Source of the DNA: an uncultured Candidatus Saccharibacteria bacterium
GTDB taxonomy: Bacteria > Patescibacteria > Saccharimonadia > Saccharimonadales > UBA6022
Direction: 5' to 3'
DNA length: 15,049 bases
Assembly (NCBI GenBank): GCA_946479115.1
Contig: CAMLED010000014.1
Location: 1-15,049, forward strand
Part shown: positions 6,467 through 13,895 of the stretch, in pieces
How positions within the stretch are numbered: the first letter of the stretch is position 1
Layout: each line of letters starts with the position of its first letter
The notes under the pieces: generated by a model
Database searches by the model: none
What the model was told of the DNA's origin: nothing
The model's input: only the letters and a program-made list of their open reading frames with translations
Made by a program: the position numbers and the translations under genes

Positions 6467-6538
6467 ATGCCAATTCACATTCCAGTAACATTCGCAGACG
6501 CAGAAGCAACACAAACTGTTGCTGTCCGTCACGGATAA
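6467..6538 (+). CDS. Possible 23-residue leader ORF before ftsL
   Basis: ATG at 6467 opens 23 codons (beginning MPIHIPVTFADAEATQ) ending at TAA 6536-6538. It is preceded by a purine-rich AGGGAAAGGG (6447-6456), 10 bases before the ATG, a better Shine-Dalgarno match than most genes in this window have. It lies 26 bases after the rsmH stop. A stable hairpin begins 11 bases after its own stop, and ftsL follows. That is the layout of a leader peptide with a regulatory hairpin. No family recognised; a chance ORF is possible. Confidence 0.35.
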   Translation: MPIHIPVTFADAEATQTVAVRHG

Positions 6539-6549
6539 TTACCACATTC

Positions 6550-6577
6550 GGCCTATCGCTCTACGGGGTGATAGGCC
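6550..6577 (+). promoter_or_regulatory. Stable UACG-tetraloop hairpin before ftsL
   Basis: A 12-bp stem (6550-6561 with 6566-6577, two G-U pairs) is capped by C(UACG)G, an exceptionally stable UNCG-class tetraloop. The downstream sequence is A-rich rather than T-rich, so it is not a standard terminator. It may protect or define a processed 3' end, or pause or attenuate transcription between rsmH and ftsL. A G-free tract (6576-6605) follows. Confidence 0.6.
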
Positions 6578-6617
6578 ACCAAAAATAAAACATCAAAAAT
6601 AAACAGAAACAAAAATA

Positions 6618-6968
6618 ATGTATAACCAACGAACCACACAGTTTAGTTCTCGTCGTGTTAGCAATTGGAGCCGTAATCAAAATACTGCCCGCTTCACGTC
6701 AAACGTCAAACTCGGCCCAGTGACTCATACGGTGCTTGTTGCCCTTATGATTACCGTGCTCGGCTTGATATACTTAACACAGGCTACTCGTACGACTGGT
6801 TATGATTACAAGGCGCAGGAAATCGATCAAAAGATTGCAGAGCTTTCGACCAAACAATCAGATTTGGAAATCGAAAACGCTCGCCTGACTGCACTTGAAA
6901 CAGTCAAGAACAGCAGTGTGGCTAAGTCTATGGAAAAGCCAGCATCGACAAATTACGTTAGTGAATAA
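6618..6968 (+). CDS. FtsL/DivIC-like cell division protein
   Basis: A 116-residue bitopic membrane protein: basic cytoplasmic N-terminus (1-32), one transmembrane helix (about 33-54, GPVTHTVLVALMITVLGLIY), then an extracytoplasmic coiled coil (about 63-97, with IDQKIAELSTKQSDLEIENARL). This architecture and its place between rsmH and ftsI identify it as the FtsL equivalent, although FtsL sequences are too divergent for recognition by sequence alone. With an FtsB/DivIC partner and FtsQ it would activate the FtsW-FtsI septal wall synthase. No Shine-Dalgarno sequence precedes the ATG; the leader is A-rich and nearly G-free. It ends 3 bases before ftsI, so the two are co-transcribed. Confidence 0.78.
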   Translation: MYNQRTTQFSSRRVSNWSRNQNTARFTSNVKLGPVTHTVLVALMITVLGLIYLTQATRTTGYDYKAQEIDQKIAELSTKQSDLEIENARLTALETVKNSSVAKSMEKPASTNYVSE

Positions 6969-6971
6969 AAT

Positions 6972-8726
6972 ATGCAATTAGAGCTCGCAAAGGGAAGTCG
7001 ACCACGATTACTCGCTATGATACTTCTGGCTATCATGGCCATTTTTGTGATCCGATTATTTTATTTGCAAGTAATCCGAAATGACTTTTATGTCGCTGCC
7101 GCCAAAGAAGAGCAGCAGCGTCAACTTGTTTTACCAGCCCAACGCGGTGAAATATACACGATGGACAGTGGCACACCGACTAAGCTAGTCATGAATGAAA
7201 CGGTTTACACGGTCTTTGCTGATCCGAAAATTATTACTAAATCACAGCCAATTATCGATGCAATCCAGCAAATCGCTGGTGGTAATGCACGTCCAAATTT
7301 GGAATCGTTGCTTGCCAAGAAAGAATCTCGTTATCAGATTATTGCGACTAAAGTTTCAGTGAAGCAGGCAGCAATGATTAAAGAAAAGAAACTGAGCGGC
7401 ATTGGCTTTCAGCGTGAAACACAACGCGTCTATCCAGAGGGTCAGCTAGCTGCTCAGACGCTTGGGTTTGTTGATTTTGAAGGTGTCGGTAAGTATGGCA
7501 TCGAGGGCGCCCTAAATGATCGTTTGACTGGTAAGGATGGGTTACTGCAGACGGTTGCCGATGTGCGTGATGTGCCACTGACAATTGGTGATGATTATAT
7601 TAATAAACCAGCGGTGAATGGCGATAACATCGTTATGACACTCGACCGCAATATTCAGTCGTACACTGAAAAAGCGCTTGCGGATGGTTTGCAAAAATCA
7701 GGCGCAACTAATGGTAGCGTCATGGTGATGGATCCGCAAAGCGGTAAGGTTCTTGCGATGGCAAACCTCCCAACGTATAACCCGGGTAAATATAACGAAG
7801 TACGGGATGCGGCTGCCTTTAACAACGACACGGTAAGTGCACCATACGAGCCAGGTTCTGACATCAAGACGTTGACGATGGCAATCGGGCTAGACAAGGG
7901 TGTGGTGCAGCCGGACTCGACCTATAACAATACGGATTACATTAAGGTAGAGGACCGCACGATTACAAATGCGACCAAGGGACAAACTGGTGAAATAACC
8001 TATCAGCACGCGCTTAATTACTCGCTTAATACTGGGTTCGTCACAATTGCGCAAAAGCTGGGTGACGGCAAAAGTATTAATCGCACCGCCCGCGATACGA
8101 TATATGATTATTTCCATAACAAATTAGGCCTCGGGGCACTAACGGGAATTGAACTTGATAATGAAGCACGTGGTACGGTTATTGCACCAACCGAGAACGA
8201 TGGCGGTGCGGTGCGTTACTCGAATATGTCGTTTGGACAGGGTATGGACGTGACGATGGTACAAGTCTGTGCGGCGTTTAGTACCATTATCAACGGCGGC
8301 GTGTATCATCAGCCAACGGTTATTGCCGGCAAGATGAGTGATGATGGTACGCAGTTTGTGGCGGCTGCGCCAAAAGCTTCTCGTTCGGGAGTTATTAGTG
8401 CGAGTGCGTCCGATAAAGTTCGGGCAATGGTGCATACGGCACGGTCGGCTTTTTACAGTCAGCAGGACACCGCTGGCTACTATACAGGTGGTAAAACAGG
8501 TACCTCGCAAACTCTGCGTGATGGTAAATATGTTGATAATGAAACAGTCGGTACCTATCTGGGATTTGGTGGCGAAGACAGTAGCAGCCAGGGGCCAAAG
8601 TATGTCATAATGGTGCAAGTATCAGGCAAGAATATGAACCTCGCTGGTAACAAAGATGCCATGCCAATTTTTACCGATATCTCTAACTGGATGCTTAATT
8701 ATATGAAGTTGCAACCGAAAGGCTAA
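6972..8726 (+). CDS. ftsI: Septal peptidoglycan transpeptidase (class B PBP), FtsI-like
   Basis: A 584-residue class B penicillin-binding protein that cross-links septal peptidoglycan. It has an N-terminal membrane anchor (about 12-34), a PBP dimerisation domain starting near PAQRGEIY (55-62) with a GKYGIEGALNDRLTGKDG segment (173-190), and a transpeptidase domain. The active-site motifs are SxxK as SDIK (296-299, in EPGSDIK), SxN as SLN (351-353) and KTG as KTGT (508-511). All three are intact, so it should be active and beta-lactam-binding. There is no C-terminal PASTA domain. Its place between the ftsL-like gene and mraY supports FtsI (PBP3) over the elongation paralogue PBP2. The start is 3 bases after the ftsL stop. 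Confidence 0.93.
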   Translation: MQLELAKGSRPRLLAMILLAIMAIFVIRLFYLQVIRNDFYVAAAKEEQQRQLVLPAQRGEIYTMDSGTPTKLVMNETVYTVFADPKIITKSQPIIDAIQQIAGGNARPNLESLLAKKESRYQIIATKVSVKQAAMIKEKKLSGIGFQRETQRVYPEGQLAAQTLGFVDFEGVGKYGIEGALNDRLTGKDGLLQTVADVRDVPLTIGDDYINKPAVNGDNIVMTLDRNIQSYTEKALADGLQKSGATNGSVMVMDPQSGKVLAMANLPTYNPGKYNEVRDAAAFNNDTVSAPYEPGSDIKTLTMAIGLDKGVVQPDSTYNNTDYIKVEDRTITNATKGQTGEITYQHALNYSLNTGFVTIAQKLGDGKSINRTARDTIYDYFHNKLGLGALTGIELDNEARGTVIAPTENDGGAVRYSNMSFGQGMDVTMVQVCAAFSTIINGGVYHQPTVIAGKMSDDGTQFVAAAPKASRSGVISASASDKVRAMVHTARSAFYSQQDTAGYYTGGKTGTSQTLRDGKYVDNETVGTYLGFGGEDSSSQGPKYVIMVQVSGKNMNLAGNKDAMPIFTDISNWMLNYMKLQPKG

Positions 8727-8735
8727 TCACACCCA

Positions 8736-9776
8736 ATGAATCTCACTCCACTTAGTAACGTACACATGCATGATCTATCTGAAACCTTCCTACTTAGCAT
8801 TGGTGCGTTTTTACTGGCAATGTTATTGACGCCGCTGTATACGTCATTGGCATATCGTTACAAGTTCTGGAAAAAGCAGCGGACCACGAGCACGACTGGT
8901 GAGAAGCTTGAAATATTTACGAAACTACACGCTAATAAGTTCAAGCGCACTATCCCAACGATGGCTGGTTTGATTGGTATCGTGACGATCTTTATCGTGA
9001 CGATGTTCTTTAATCTTGATCGCGCCGAAACCTATTTGCCGCTTGCCGCATTAGTCGGTGGTGGTATTGTTGGTCTGCTAGATGACGTCATTAACATTCG
9101 AGGGCAGGGGACAGGTGTTGCCGGTCTTCGCTCTAGTTTGAAATTTGGCATGATTACCGTGATGGCGGTGGTGCTGGGCTGGTGGTTCTATAAAAACATT
9201 GGTGTTGATGCAGTGCATATTCCATTTGTCGGCGACTGGACATTAGGATGGTTGATTATTCCGCTCTTCGCGTTTGCCGTTATTGCTACCAGTAATGCTG
9301 TTAATATTAGCGATGGTCTTGATGGCCTGGCTGGCGGTCTATTAACGATTAGCTTTGGCACCTTTGGGGTGATTGCATTGCTACAGGGCCACGTTCTACT
9401 CGCGGGATTCTGTTTTACTGTTGTCGGAGCGCTATTAAGCTATCTGTGGTTCAATATCTTCCCAGCCCGTTTCTTTATGGGTGATGTTGGAAGCTTTGCC
9501 TTTGGCACGAGCCTGGGTGTCGTCGCGATGATGACGAACACACTGTTTCTTTTGCCACTCATTGGTATTATCTTTGTCATCGAGGCAGGCTCAAGCTTGA
9601 TCCAAATCCTTAGCAAGCGAATTTTCCACCGCAAGATTTTTATCTCTGCACCTATTCATCATCATCTTGAAGCTACAGGCTGGCCAGAGACGAAAGTAAC
9701 GATGCGATTCTGGGTTATTGCAGCTGTGGCGGGTATCCTTGGTGTGCTGCTGGCACTTGCCGGAGGACATATTTAA
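8736..9776 (+). CDS. mraY: Phospho-N-acetylmuramoyl-pentapeptide-transferase MraY
   Basis: A 346-residue polytopic membrane enzyme that transfers phospho-MurNAc-pentapeptide to undecaprenyl phosphate, making lipid I. It shows IPTMAG (73-78), the aspartate pair LLDD (114-117), NAVNISDGLDGLAGG (187-201), FFMGDVGS (246-253, with D250) and the cytoplasmic PIHHHLE motif (306-312). About ten hydrophobic segments are visible. It follows ftsI by 9 bases with no clear Shine-Dalgarno sequence. Met-11 is an alternative start. murF and murD, which usually flank mraY, are absent. Confidence 0.95.
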   Translation: MNLTPLSNVHMHDLSETFLLSIGAFLLAMLLTPLYTSLAYRYKFWKKQRTTSTTGEKLEIFTKLHANKFKRTIPTMAGLIGIVTIFIVTMFFNLDRAETYLPLAALVGGGIVGLLDDVINIRGQGTGVAGLRSSLKFGMITVMAVVLGWWFYKNIGVDAVHIPFVGDWTLGWLIIPLFAFAVIATSNAVNISDGLDGLAGGLLTISFGTFGVIALLQGHVLLAGFCFTVVGALLSYLWFNIFPARFFMGDVGSFAFGTSLGVVAMMTNTLFLLPLIGIIFVIEAGSSLIQILSKRIFHRKIFISAPIHHHLEATGWPETKVTMRFWVIAAVAGILGVLLALAGGHI

Positions 9777-9780
9777 AACT

Positions 9781-11088
9781 ATGCAGCCAGTACGACGTTC
9801 GGTGGGGAGAGTTACTGAGACTGTTCGAGGTGTCATTACACGCCGTCACCGCCCCGATTACCAGATCGTCCTTTATATGGGGTTGTTGATGCTGCTTGGC
9901 CTTATTGTGATGTACGCTATTGGCCCGCAGCGTGCCAACGTTTTGAATAACGCCAACGGTACGGACTTTTATACCAGCACCTACTTTTTCATTAAACAAT
10001 CGGTGAGTTTATTACTGGCTTTGGCAGCATTTGTAGCTGTTGCGACAATTCCATTTGAATTTATGAAAAAGAACGCTAAGCAACTATTAATGGTGGGGCT
10101 AATAGCCTGTGCAGTATTGGCAATTGCTGGATGGGCAGGCCTTGGGATTGCGATGTGTAGTCACGGTGCCTGCCGCTGGTTTAACCTTGGAGCGTTTGGA
10201 ACATTACAGCCGGCTGAATTGTTAAAATTTGGGCTGCTGGTATTTAGTGCGGGCTTTTTGGGTATGCGTATAAAACAAGGGCTTATCAATGATGTTAACA
10301 AAACGCTTATTCCACTGGGTGCGTTAGTGCTTGTGGCGGTGATATTTGTGATTGGCATTCAAAAAGACATGGGGACTGGCCTGGCGATGGTGGCAATTAT
10401 CGGCAGTATGATGGTGGTGAGCGGCATGAGTAAAAAAGTCGGTATGATGGTTGCGATTGCAGCCGTATGCCTGGGGTTGCTGCTGATCGTGACAGCTCCA
10501 CACCGTATTGAACGCGTCGTGACTTTCCTGGCAGGGGATAGCTCGATGACTGAAGGTGACGCTGATGCGAATTATCATATTAATCACGTCAAGATCGCGA
10601 TCGGGAGCGGGGGTTTTGGAGGTGTCGGGATCGGTAATAGTGTCCAGGCGACCGGCTATTTACCAGAGGCTATTAACGACTCTGTCTTTGCTATCATGGG
10701 CGAAACCTTTGGCTTTGTTGGTCTGACGGTCATCCTATTGCTGTTTACAGCGCTTCTCATGCGTTTGCTTCGTATTGCAGACCACTTGCCGGATGTATGG
10801 ATGAAACTCGCGGTAGCGGGCGTATTTGGCTGGCTGGCGGCACATGTTATATTGAATGTAGCAGCGATGATAGGCCTTGTTCCGCTTACAGGGGTGACAT
10901 TACCGTTACTGAGCTTTGGTGGTACCAGTATGATTTTTATCGCCGGTGCACTCGGGCTTGCATTTCAACTATCACGTTATACCGTTCACGGATCAACACA
11001 TAAGGAGATGAACAATGAGAATCTTGGCAGTCGGCGGGGGATCGGGCGGACACGTTACACCGGTAGTCGCAGTTCTTCGCGAACTTAA
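9781..11088 (+). CDS. ftsW: Septal lipid II polymerase FtsW (SEDS family)
   Basis: A 435-residue SEDS glycosyltransferase that polymerises lipid II at the septum with FtsI. An upstream in-frame ATG at 9718 would overlap mraY; I chose 9781 because it gives a usual basic N-terminus and follows the mraY stop by 4 bases, with GGAGG at 9762-9766. Family features are RWFNLG (132-137), QPAELLKF (143-150), QKDMGTG (194-200; usually QPDxGT), GSGGFGGVGIGNSVQ (275-289), LPEAINDSVFAIMGE (294-308) with the presumed catalytic D300, and PLLSFGGTS (375-383). Two cysteines (126 and 131) sit in the loop just before RWF, an uncommon feature. The last 25 codons, arginine/serine rich, overlap murG by 74 bases. 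Confidence 0.93.
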   Translation: MQPVRRSVGRVTETVRGVITRRHRPDYQIVLYMGLLMLLGLIVMYAIGPQRANVLNNANGTDFYTSTYFFIKQSVSLLLALAAFVAVATIPFEFMKKNAKQLLMVGLIACAVLAIAGWAGLGIAMCSHGACRWFNLGAFGTLQPAELLKFGLLVFSAGFLGMRIKQGLINDVNKTLIPLGALVLVAVIFVIGIQKDMGTGLAMVAIIGSMMVVSGMSKKVGMMVAIAAVCLGLLLIVTAPHRIERVVTFLAGDSSMTEGDADANYHINHVKIAIGSGGFGGVGIGNSVQATGYLPEAINDSVFAIMGETFGFVGLTVILLLFTALLMRLLRIADHLPDVWMKLAVAGVFGWLAAHVILNVAAMIGLVPLTGVTLPLLSFGGTSMIFIAGALGLAFQLSRYTVHGSTHKEMNNENLGSRRGIGRTRYTGSRSSSRT

Positions 11089-12169
11089 AAAGCGTGAGCC
11101 ATCAGTAGAAGTACGTTTTTGGTGTGATCGTAAATTTGCCTCACAGGCACGCAGTATTGTTCATCATTTTGACAGTACGATATCGGTGCAAACGATTCTA
11201 TCTGGCAAATTCCGACGCTATAATAATTTGCCAATGTGGCGTCAGCTACTGCGTCCGGTGACTATTGTATTCCCGAATGCCCGTGATTTAGTACTCGTTG
11301 TATGTGGCTTTGCGCAAAGCATCATCAAGCTCATTGTTTGGCGACCTGACGTTGTGTTTACGAAGGGCGGCTATGTGTGTCTTCCTGTTGGCCTAGCGGC
11401 GAAATTACTTCACATTCCACTTGTTATTCATGATTCAGATGCGCATCCTGGTCTTACGAATCGTATATTGGCAAAGTGGGCAACATCAATTGCCACGGGT
11501 GCACCGTTGAAACATTATCCATACCCAGCGGCACGTTCTCGGTATGTTGGTATTCCAATTGCTGACGAGTTTCGTAAGATTACAAGCGGCGAACAGCGCG
11601 ATGCCAAAGAAATGCTTGGCTTTGATCCAGCGCAGCCACTTGTCGTAATTACAGGTGGCGGTTTGGGTGCGCAGCGTATTAATAATGCGGTCGCATTGTC
11701 CCTGCAAGATCTATTACCAATGACATCGGTTATTTTGGTCTCAGGCACTGGTCAGTATGATGAAATGCGGGCTTTGACTCCGCAAGACGACGAGCGATTC
11801 CAGCTGCACGCTTTTGTGAGTAACGGCATGGCAACCATGCTCGGTGCGGCAGATATCGTGGTAACACGTGCGGGTGCAACGACATTACTAGAACTAGCGG
11901 CACTGGCTAAACCAACGATCTTGATTCCAAATGGCTATCTAACTGGTGGCCATCAGCTAAAGAACGCAGCCGCCTACGCTGAACGTGGCGCAGTTGAGGT
12001 CATCGATGAGCACCAACTGGATATTGATCCGCAGGTCTTGGTGAAATCAATCCACATGCTCCTTAATGACAAAGCGAAGCGTGAACAGATGAGTGCCGCG
12101 TTTCACTCTTTCGCACGGCCACATGCCGCAAGTGACATGGTCGACATGATTTTATCTGCAGCAAAATAA
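11015..12169 (+). CDS. murG: UDP-GlcNAc:lipid I N-acetylglucosaminyltransferase MurG
   Basis: A 384-residue membrane-associated GT28 glycosyltransferase that converts lipid I to lipid II. It has the N-terminal G-loop GGGSGGHVTP (7-16), FTKGGYVCLPVGLAA (115-129), a variant of the HEQN..PGLTNR motif reading HDSDAHPGLTNR (139-150), a second G-loop TGGGLGAQRIN (213-223), and donor-binding RAGATTLLELAALAKP (285-300) followed by GGHQLKNA (311-318). Some positions that are HEQN and DNHQ in E. coli differ, as I would expect in a divergent CPR enzyme. The start at 11015 is decided by a good Shine-Dalgarno sequence AAGGAG (11002-11007), 7 bases upstream, inside the ftsW frame. It overlaps ftsW by 74 bases, so the two are probably translationally coupled. 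Confidence 0.94.
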   Translation: MRILAVGGGSGGHVTPVVAVLRELKKREPSVEVRFWCDRKFASQARSIVHHFDSTISVQTILSGKFRRYNNLPMWRQLLRPVTIVFPNARDLVLVVCGFAQSIIKLIVWRPDVVFTKGGYVCLPVGLAAKLLHIPLVIHDSDAHPGLTNRILAKWATSIATGAPLKHYPYPAARSRYVGIPIADEFRKITSGEQRDAKEMLGFDPAQPLVVITGGGLGAQRINNAVALSLQDLLPMTSVILVSGTGQYDEMRALTPQDDERFQLHAFVSNGMATMLGAADIVVTRAGATTLLELAALAKPTILIPNGYLTGGHQLKNAAAYAERGAVEVIDEHQLDIDPQVLVKSIHMLLNDKAKREQMSAAFHSFARPHAASDMVDMILSAAK

Positions 12170-12181
12170 GCATAAGTTTGG

Positions 12182-12200
12182 TACAATTACTCTAGTAATT
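12182..12200 (+). promoter_or_regulatory. -10 box of the ftsQ-like gene
   Basis: TACAAT (12182-12187), preceded by GG as in two other promoters here, predicts a start at about 12194 and a leader of about 7 bases before the ATG at 12201. No clear -35 box. It would let the ftsQ-like gene be transcribed separately from the upstream operon. Confidence 0.45.
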
Positions 12201-13148
12201 ATGGCCTTATTTTCTAAAAAACAGCAACCTGACATTGCCCCTCGCCGCCGACAGTCGAGCGTCAATCCTTCGAGTGAGCGCGCGACTGATGCCGACCTAA
12301 GCCAGCGGTATGCATTTAAGCGCAACCGCACATTAACAGGCAGCGCATCGGCGCAGGTTGTTAGTATTAACGAGGCCAACGCTCAGCTCAAGTCGAGCCG
12401 AGTACAGGCGCATGATTTGGCCCGTCAGCGACGTCGTATCGGCAGTGTGTTGGTAGTAACGCTTCTTGCGATCGCAGTCTTGTTTGGTTTGGTGTCACAA
12501 TTAACCGCCCAACCAATCGTTCGGACATCAGAGTTAAGTCAGTCGCTTGACCCAACCTATACAAAAGCTGTTGATGAGTATTTGTCACGTCACCCGATTG
12601 AGCGATTACGCTTTTTGCTACATGAGGATGGCCTGAATGCCTATGTGCAATCAGTTGCCCCTGAGGTAGCATCAATTAAAGTCGATGGCTCGGCTGGTTT
12701 TGGTAAATCTAATTTTGCTGTGACAATGCGCAAACCGATTGCCGGCTGGAGTATTCGCGGCGTGCAACAATACGTTGATGGTTCGGGAACCTCTTTCCTG
12801 CGTAACCACTATCCCACTCCTAAGGTTCAGATTGTCGATAACAGTGGCATTCAAGTTGAGGCCGGCCAAGCTGTCGCAAGTAATCAGTTCCTCGGCTTTG
12901 TGGGCCGCGTAGTGGGCCTTTCTAACGCCCAAGGCTATGCAGTCACCCAAGTAGTAATACCGCAGAATACAACGCGCCAAATTGAGTTACGACTGCAAGA
13001 TATCCCGTACCCGGTTAAATTATTGATTGACCGTCCAGCAGGGGAGCAGATAGAGGATATGACGAGGTCACTAGGGTGGCTGAAGAGTCATAACCTTACG
13101 CCAGGGTATCTGGACGTTCGAGTTAGTGGCCGAGCCTTCTATAAATAA
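12201..13148 (+). CDS. ftsQ: FtsQ/DivIB-like cell division protein
   Basis: A 315-residue bitopic protein. It has a long basic cytoplasmic N-terminus (1-79, including RYAFKRNRTLTGS at 36-48), one transmembrane helix (about 80-100, IGSVLVVTLLAIAVLFGLV), an extracytoplasmic region that would hold the POTRA and beta domains (about 105-300), and a C-terminal YLDVRVSGRAFYK (303-315) that matches the lDlRvpgR ending of FtsQ/DivIB. FtsQ scaffolds FtsL/FtsB and regulates FtsW-FtsI. It is the last gene of the cluster, 31 bases after murG, with its own candidate promoter and no Shine-Dalgarno sequence. The usual followers ftsA and ftsZ are absent. Confidence 0.82.
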   Translation: MALFSKKQQPDIAPRRRQSSVNPSSERATDADLSQRYAFKRNRTLTGSASAQVVSINEANAQLKSSRVQAHDLARQRRRIGSVLVVTLLAIAVLFGLVSQLTAQPIVRTSELSQSLDPTYTKAVDEYLSRHPIERLRFLLHEDGLNAYVQSVAPEVASIKVDGSAGFGKSNFAVTMRKPIAGWSIRGVQQYVDGSGTSFLRNHYPTPKVQIVDNSGIQVEAGQAVASNQFLGFVGRVVGLSNAQGYAVTQVVIPQNTTRQIELRLQDIPYPVKLLIDRPAGEQIEDMTRSLGWLKSHNLTPGYLDVRVSGRAFYK

Positions 13149-13186
13149 GAGGGTGATATTGAGGCAGGGCACTCTCCTATCCTCTT
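13147..13186 (+). terminator. Weak hairpin after the ftsQ-like gene
   Basis: AAGAGG (13147-13152) can pair with CCTCTT (13181-13186); alternatively GAGGGTG (13149-13155) pairs with CACTCTC (13170-13176, one G-U pair). T-rich sequence begins about 10 bases later, so this is a poor intrinsic terminator, perhaps helped by another factor. Confidence 0.35.
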
Positions 13187-13189
13187 GAG

Positions 13190-13218
13190 ATAATGTTCTA
13201 TTTTTGTTCTATTTTTGC
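13190..13218 (+). repeat. 29-base direct repeat, copy 1
   Basis: It matches copy 2 (13896-13924) at 26 of 29 positions. Internally it is a perfect tandem of an 11-base unit, GTTCTATTTTT (13195-13205 and 13206-13216). The two copies bracket about 680 bases of AT-rich DNA, as direct repeats left by an integrated element or paired protein-binding sites would. Confidence 0.75.
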
Positions 13219-13227
13219 TATAAAGCC

Positions 13228-13344
13228 ATGAAGAGAAAAACTATATTAAAATATACAAATAACAAAAAAGCAAATAATAGTAGTGAAGAGCAGGGGAAAG
13301 AGAAGGGTAAGAATTTTCTCAGAAAACTATTGATGAGCATGTGA
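13228..13344 (+). CDS. Doubtful 38-residue basic ORF
   Basis: ATG at 13228 opens a lysine-rich 38-codon frame (beginning MKRKTILKYTNNKK) ending in TGA. A 20-codon GTG frame overlaps its stop as GTGA (13341-13403) and is also highly basic. It starts 10 bases after direct repeat copy 1. Against it: no recognised family, an A-rich composition that yields Lys/Asn by chance, no Shine-Dalgarno sequence, and TGA is not used by any confident gene here. Confidence 0.15.
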   Translation: MKRKTILKYTNNKKANNSSEEQGKEKGKNFLRKLLMSM

Positions 13345-13895
13345 AAAAACATACAAAAGTATACAAACGAAACAAAAGTCAAATAACGCAAATGCGACGT
13401 TAGTGTGGAAAACTACGACAGTAGCTACGTTGTAAATTAGCACTCTCGAAGACCGACTATCAATTCGAGAGACCCATAGTGGACGTTGTAACGTAACGTA
13501 AAACAATAAATAGAAACATATACCTGCGTGTGGGTTATATATGTAGCACAGCACCCTATTATAGGGGTATATCGATATTTTGCTATCTAGATAGACGTAT
13601 ACGTAATCATCTTATATTTATATATCTAATGTCGTAAAAGATATATTGTGCGACCCATTATCATACAATCATATTATTACTCTATTACACTAACTATCTA
13701 GATTTTATGGTCGCCTATTCATGTATTGGTATGTTAATTTTGTCATGTGGACTCCCTGCTGTGTCTATGTATACTATTCGCGCCGGTTTTCGTTAGTTTG
13801 TCTACGTATGTATTAATGGTTGCTGGTATGTCTAGCGATTCATATATTGATTAACAGTGGTCACGCAGTAGTTTATCAGATATAAACACGTATAA

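Noticed and set aside
8139..8618. 159-codon open frame on the minus strand.
   Set aside because: It lies wholly antisense to the ftsI transpeptidase domain and has no recognisable protein features.
9718..9780. Upstream in-frame start for ftsW at 9718.
   Set aside because: It would add 21 atypical residues overlapping the end of mraY; the ATG at 9781 gives the normal FtsW N-terminus.
13438..13446. TTAGCACTC, identical to one half of the HrcA-binding CIRCE element.
   Set aside because: The second half GAGTGCTAA is missing 9 bases downstream and no heat-shock gene is near.
13327..13554. 75-codon hydrophobic frame on the minus strand in the AT-rich gap.
   Set aside because: No domain, no ribosome site or promoter, and the composition is typical of random AT-rich DNA.
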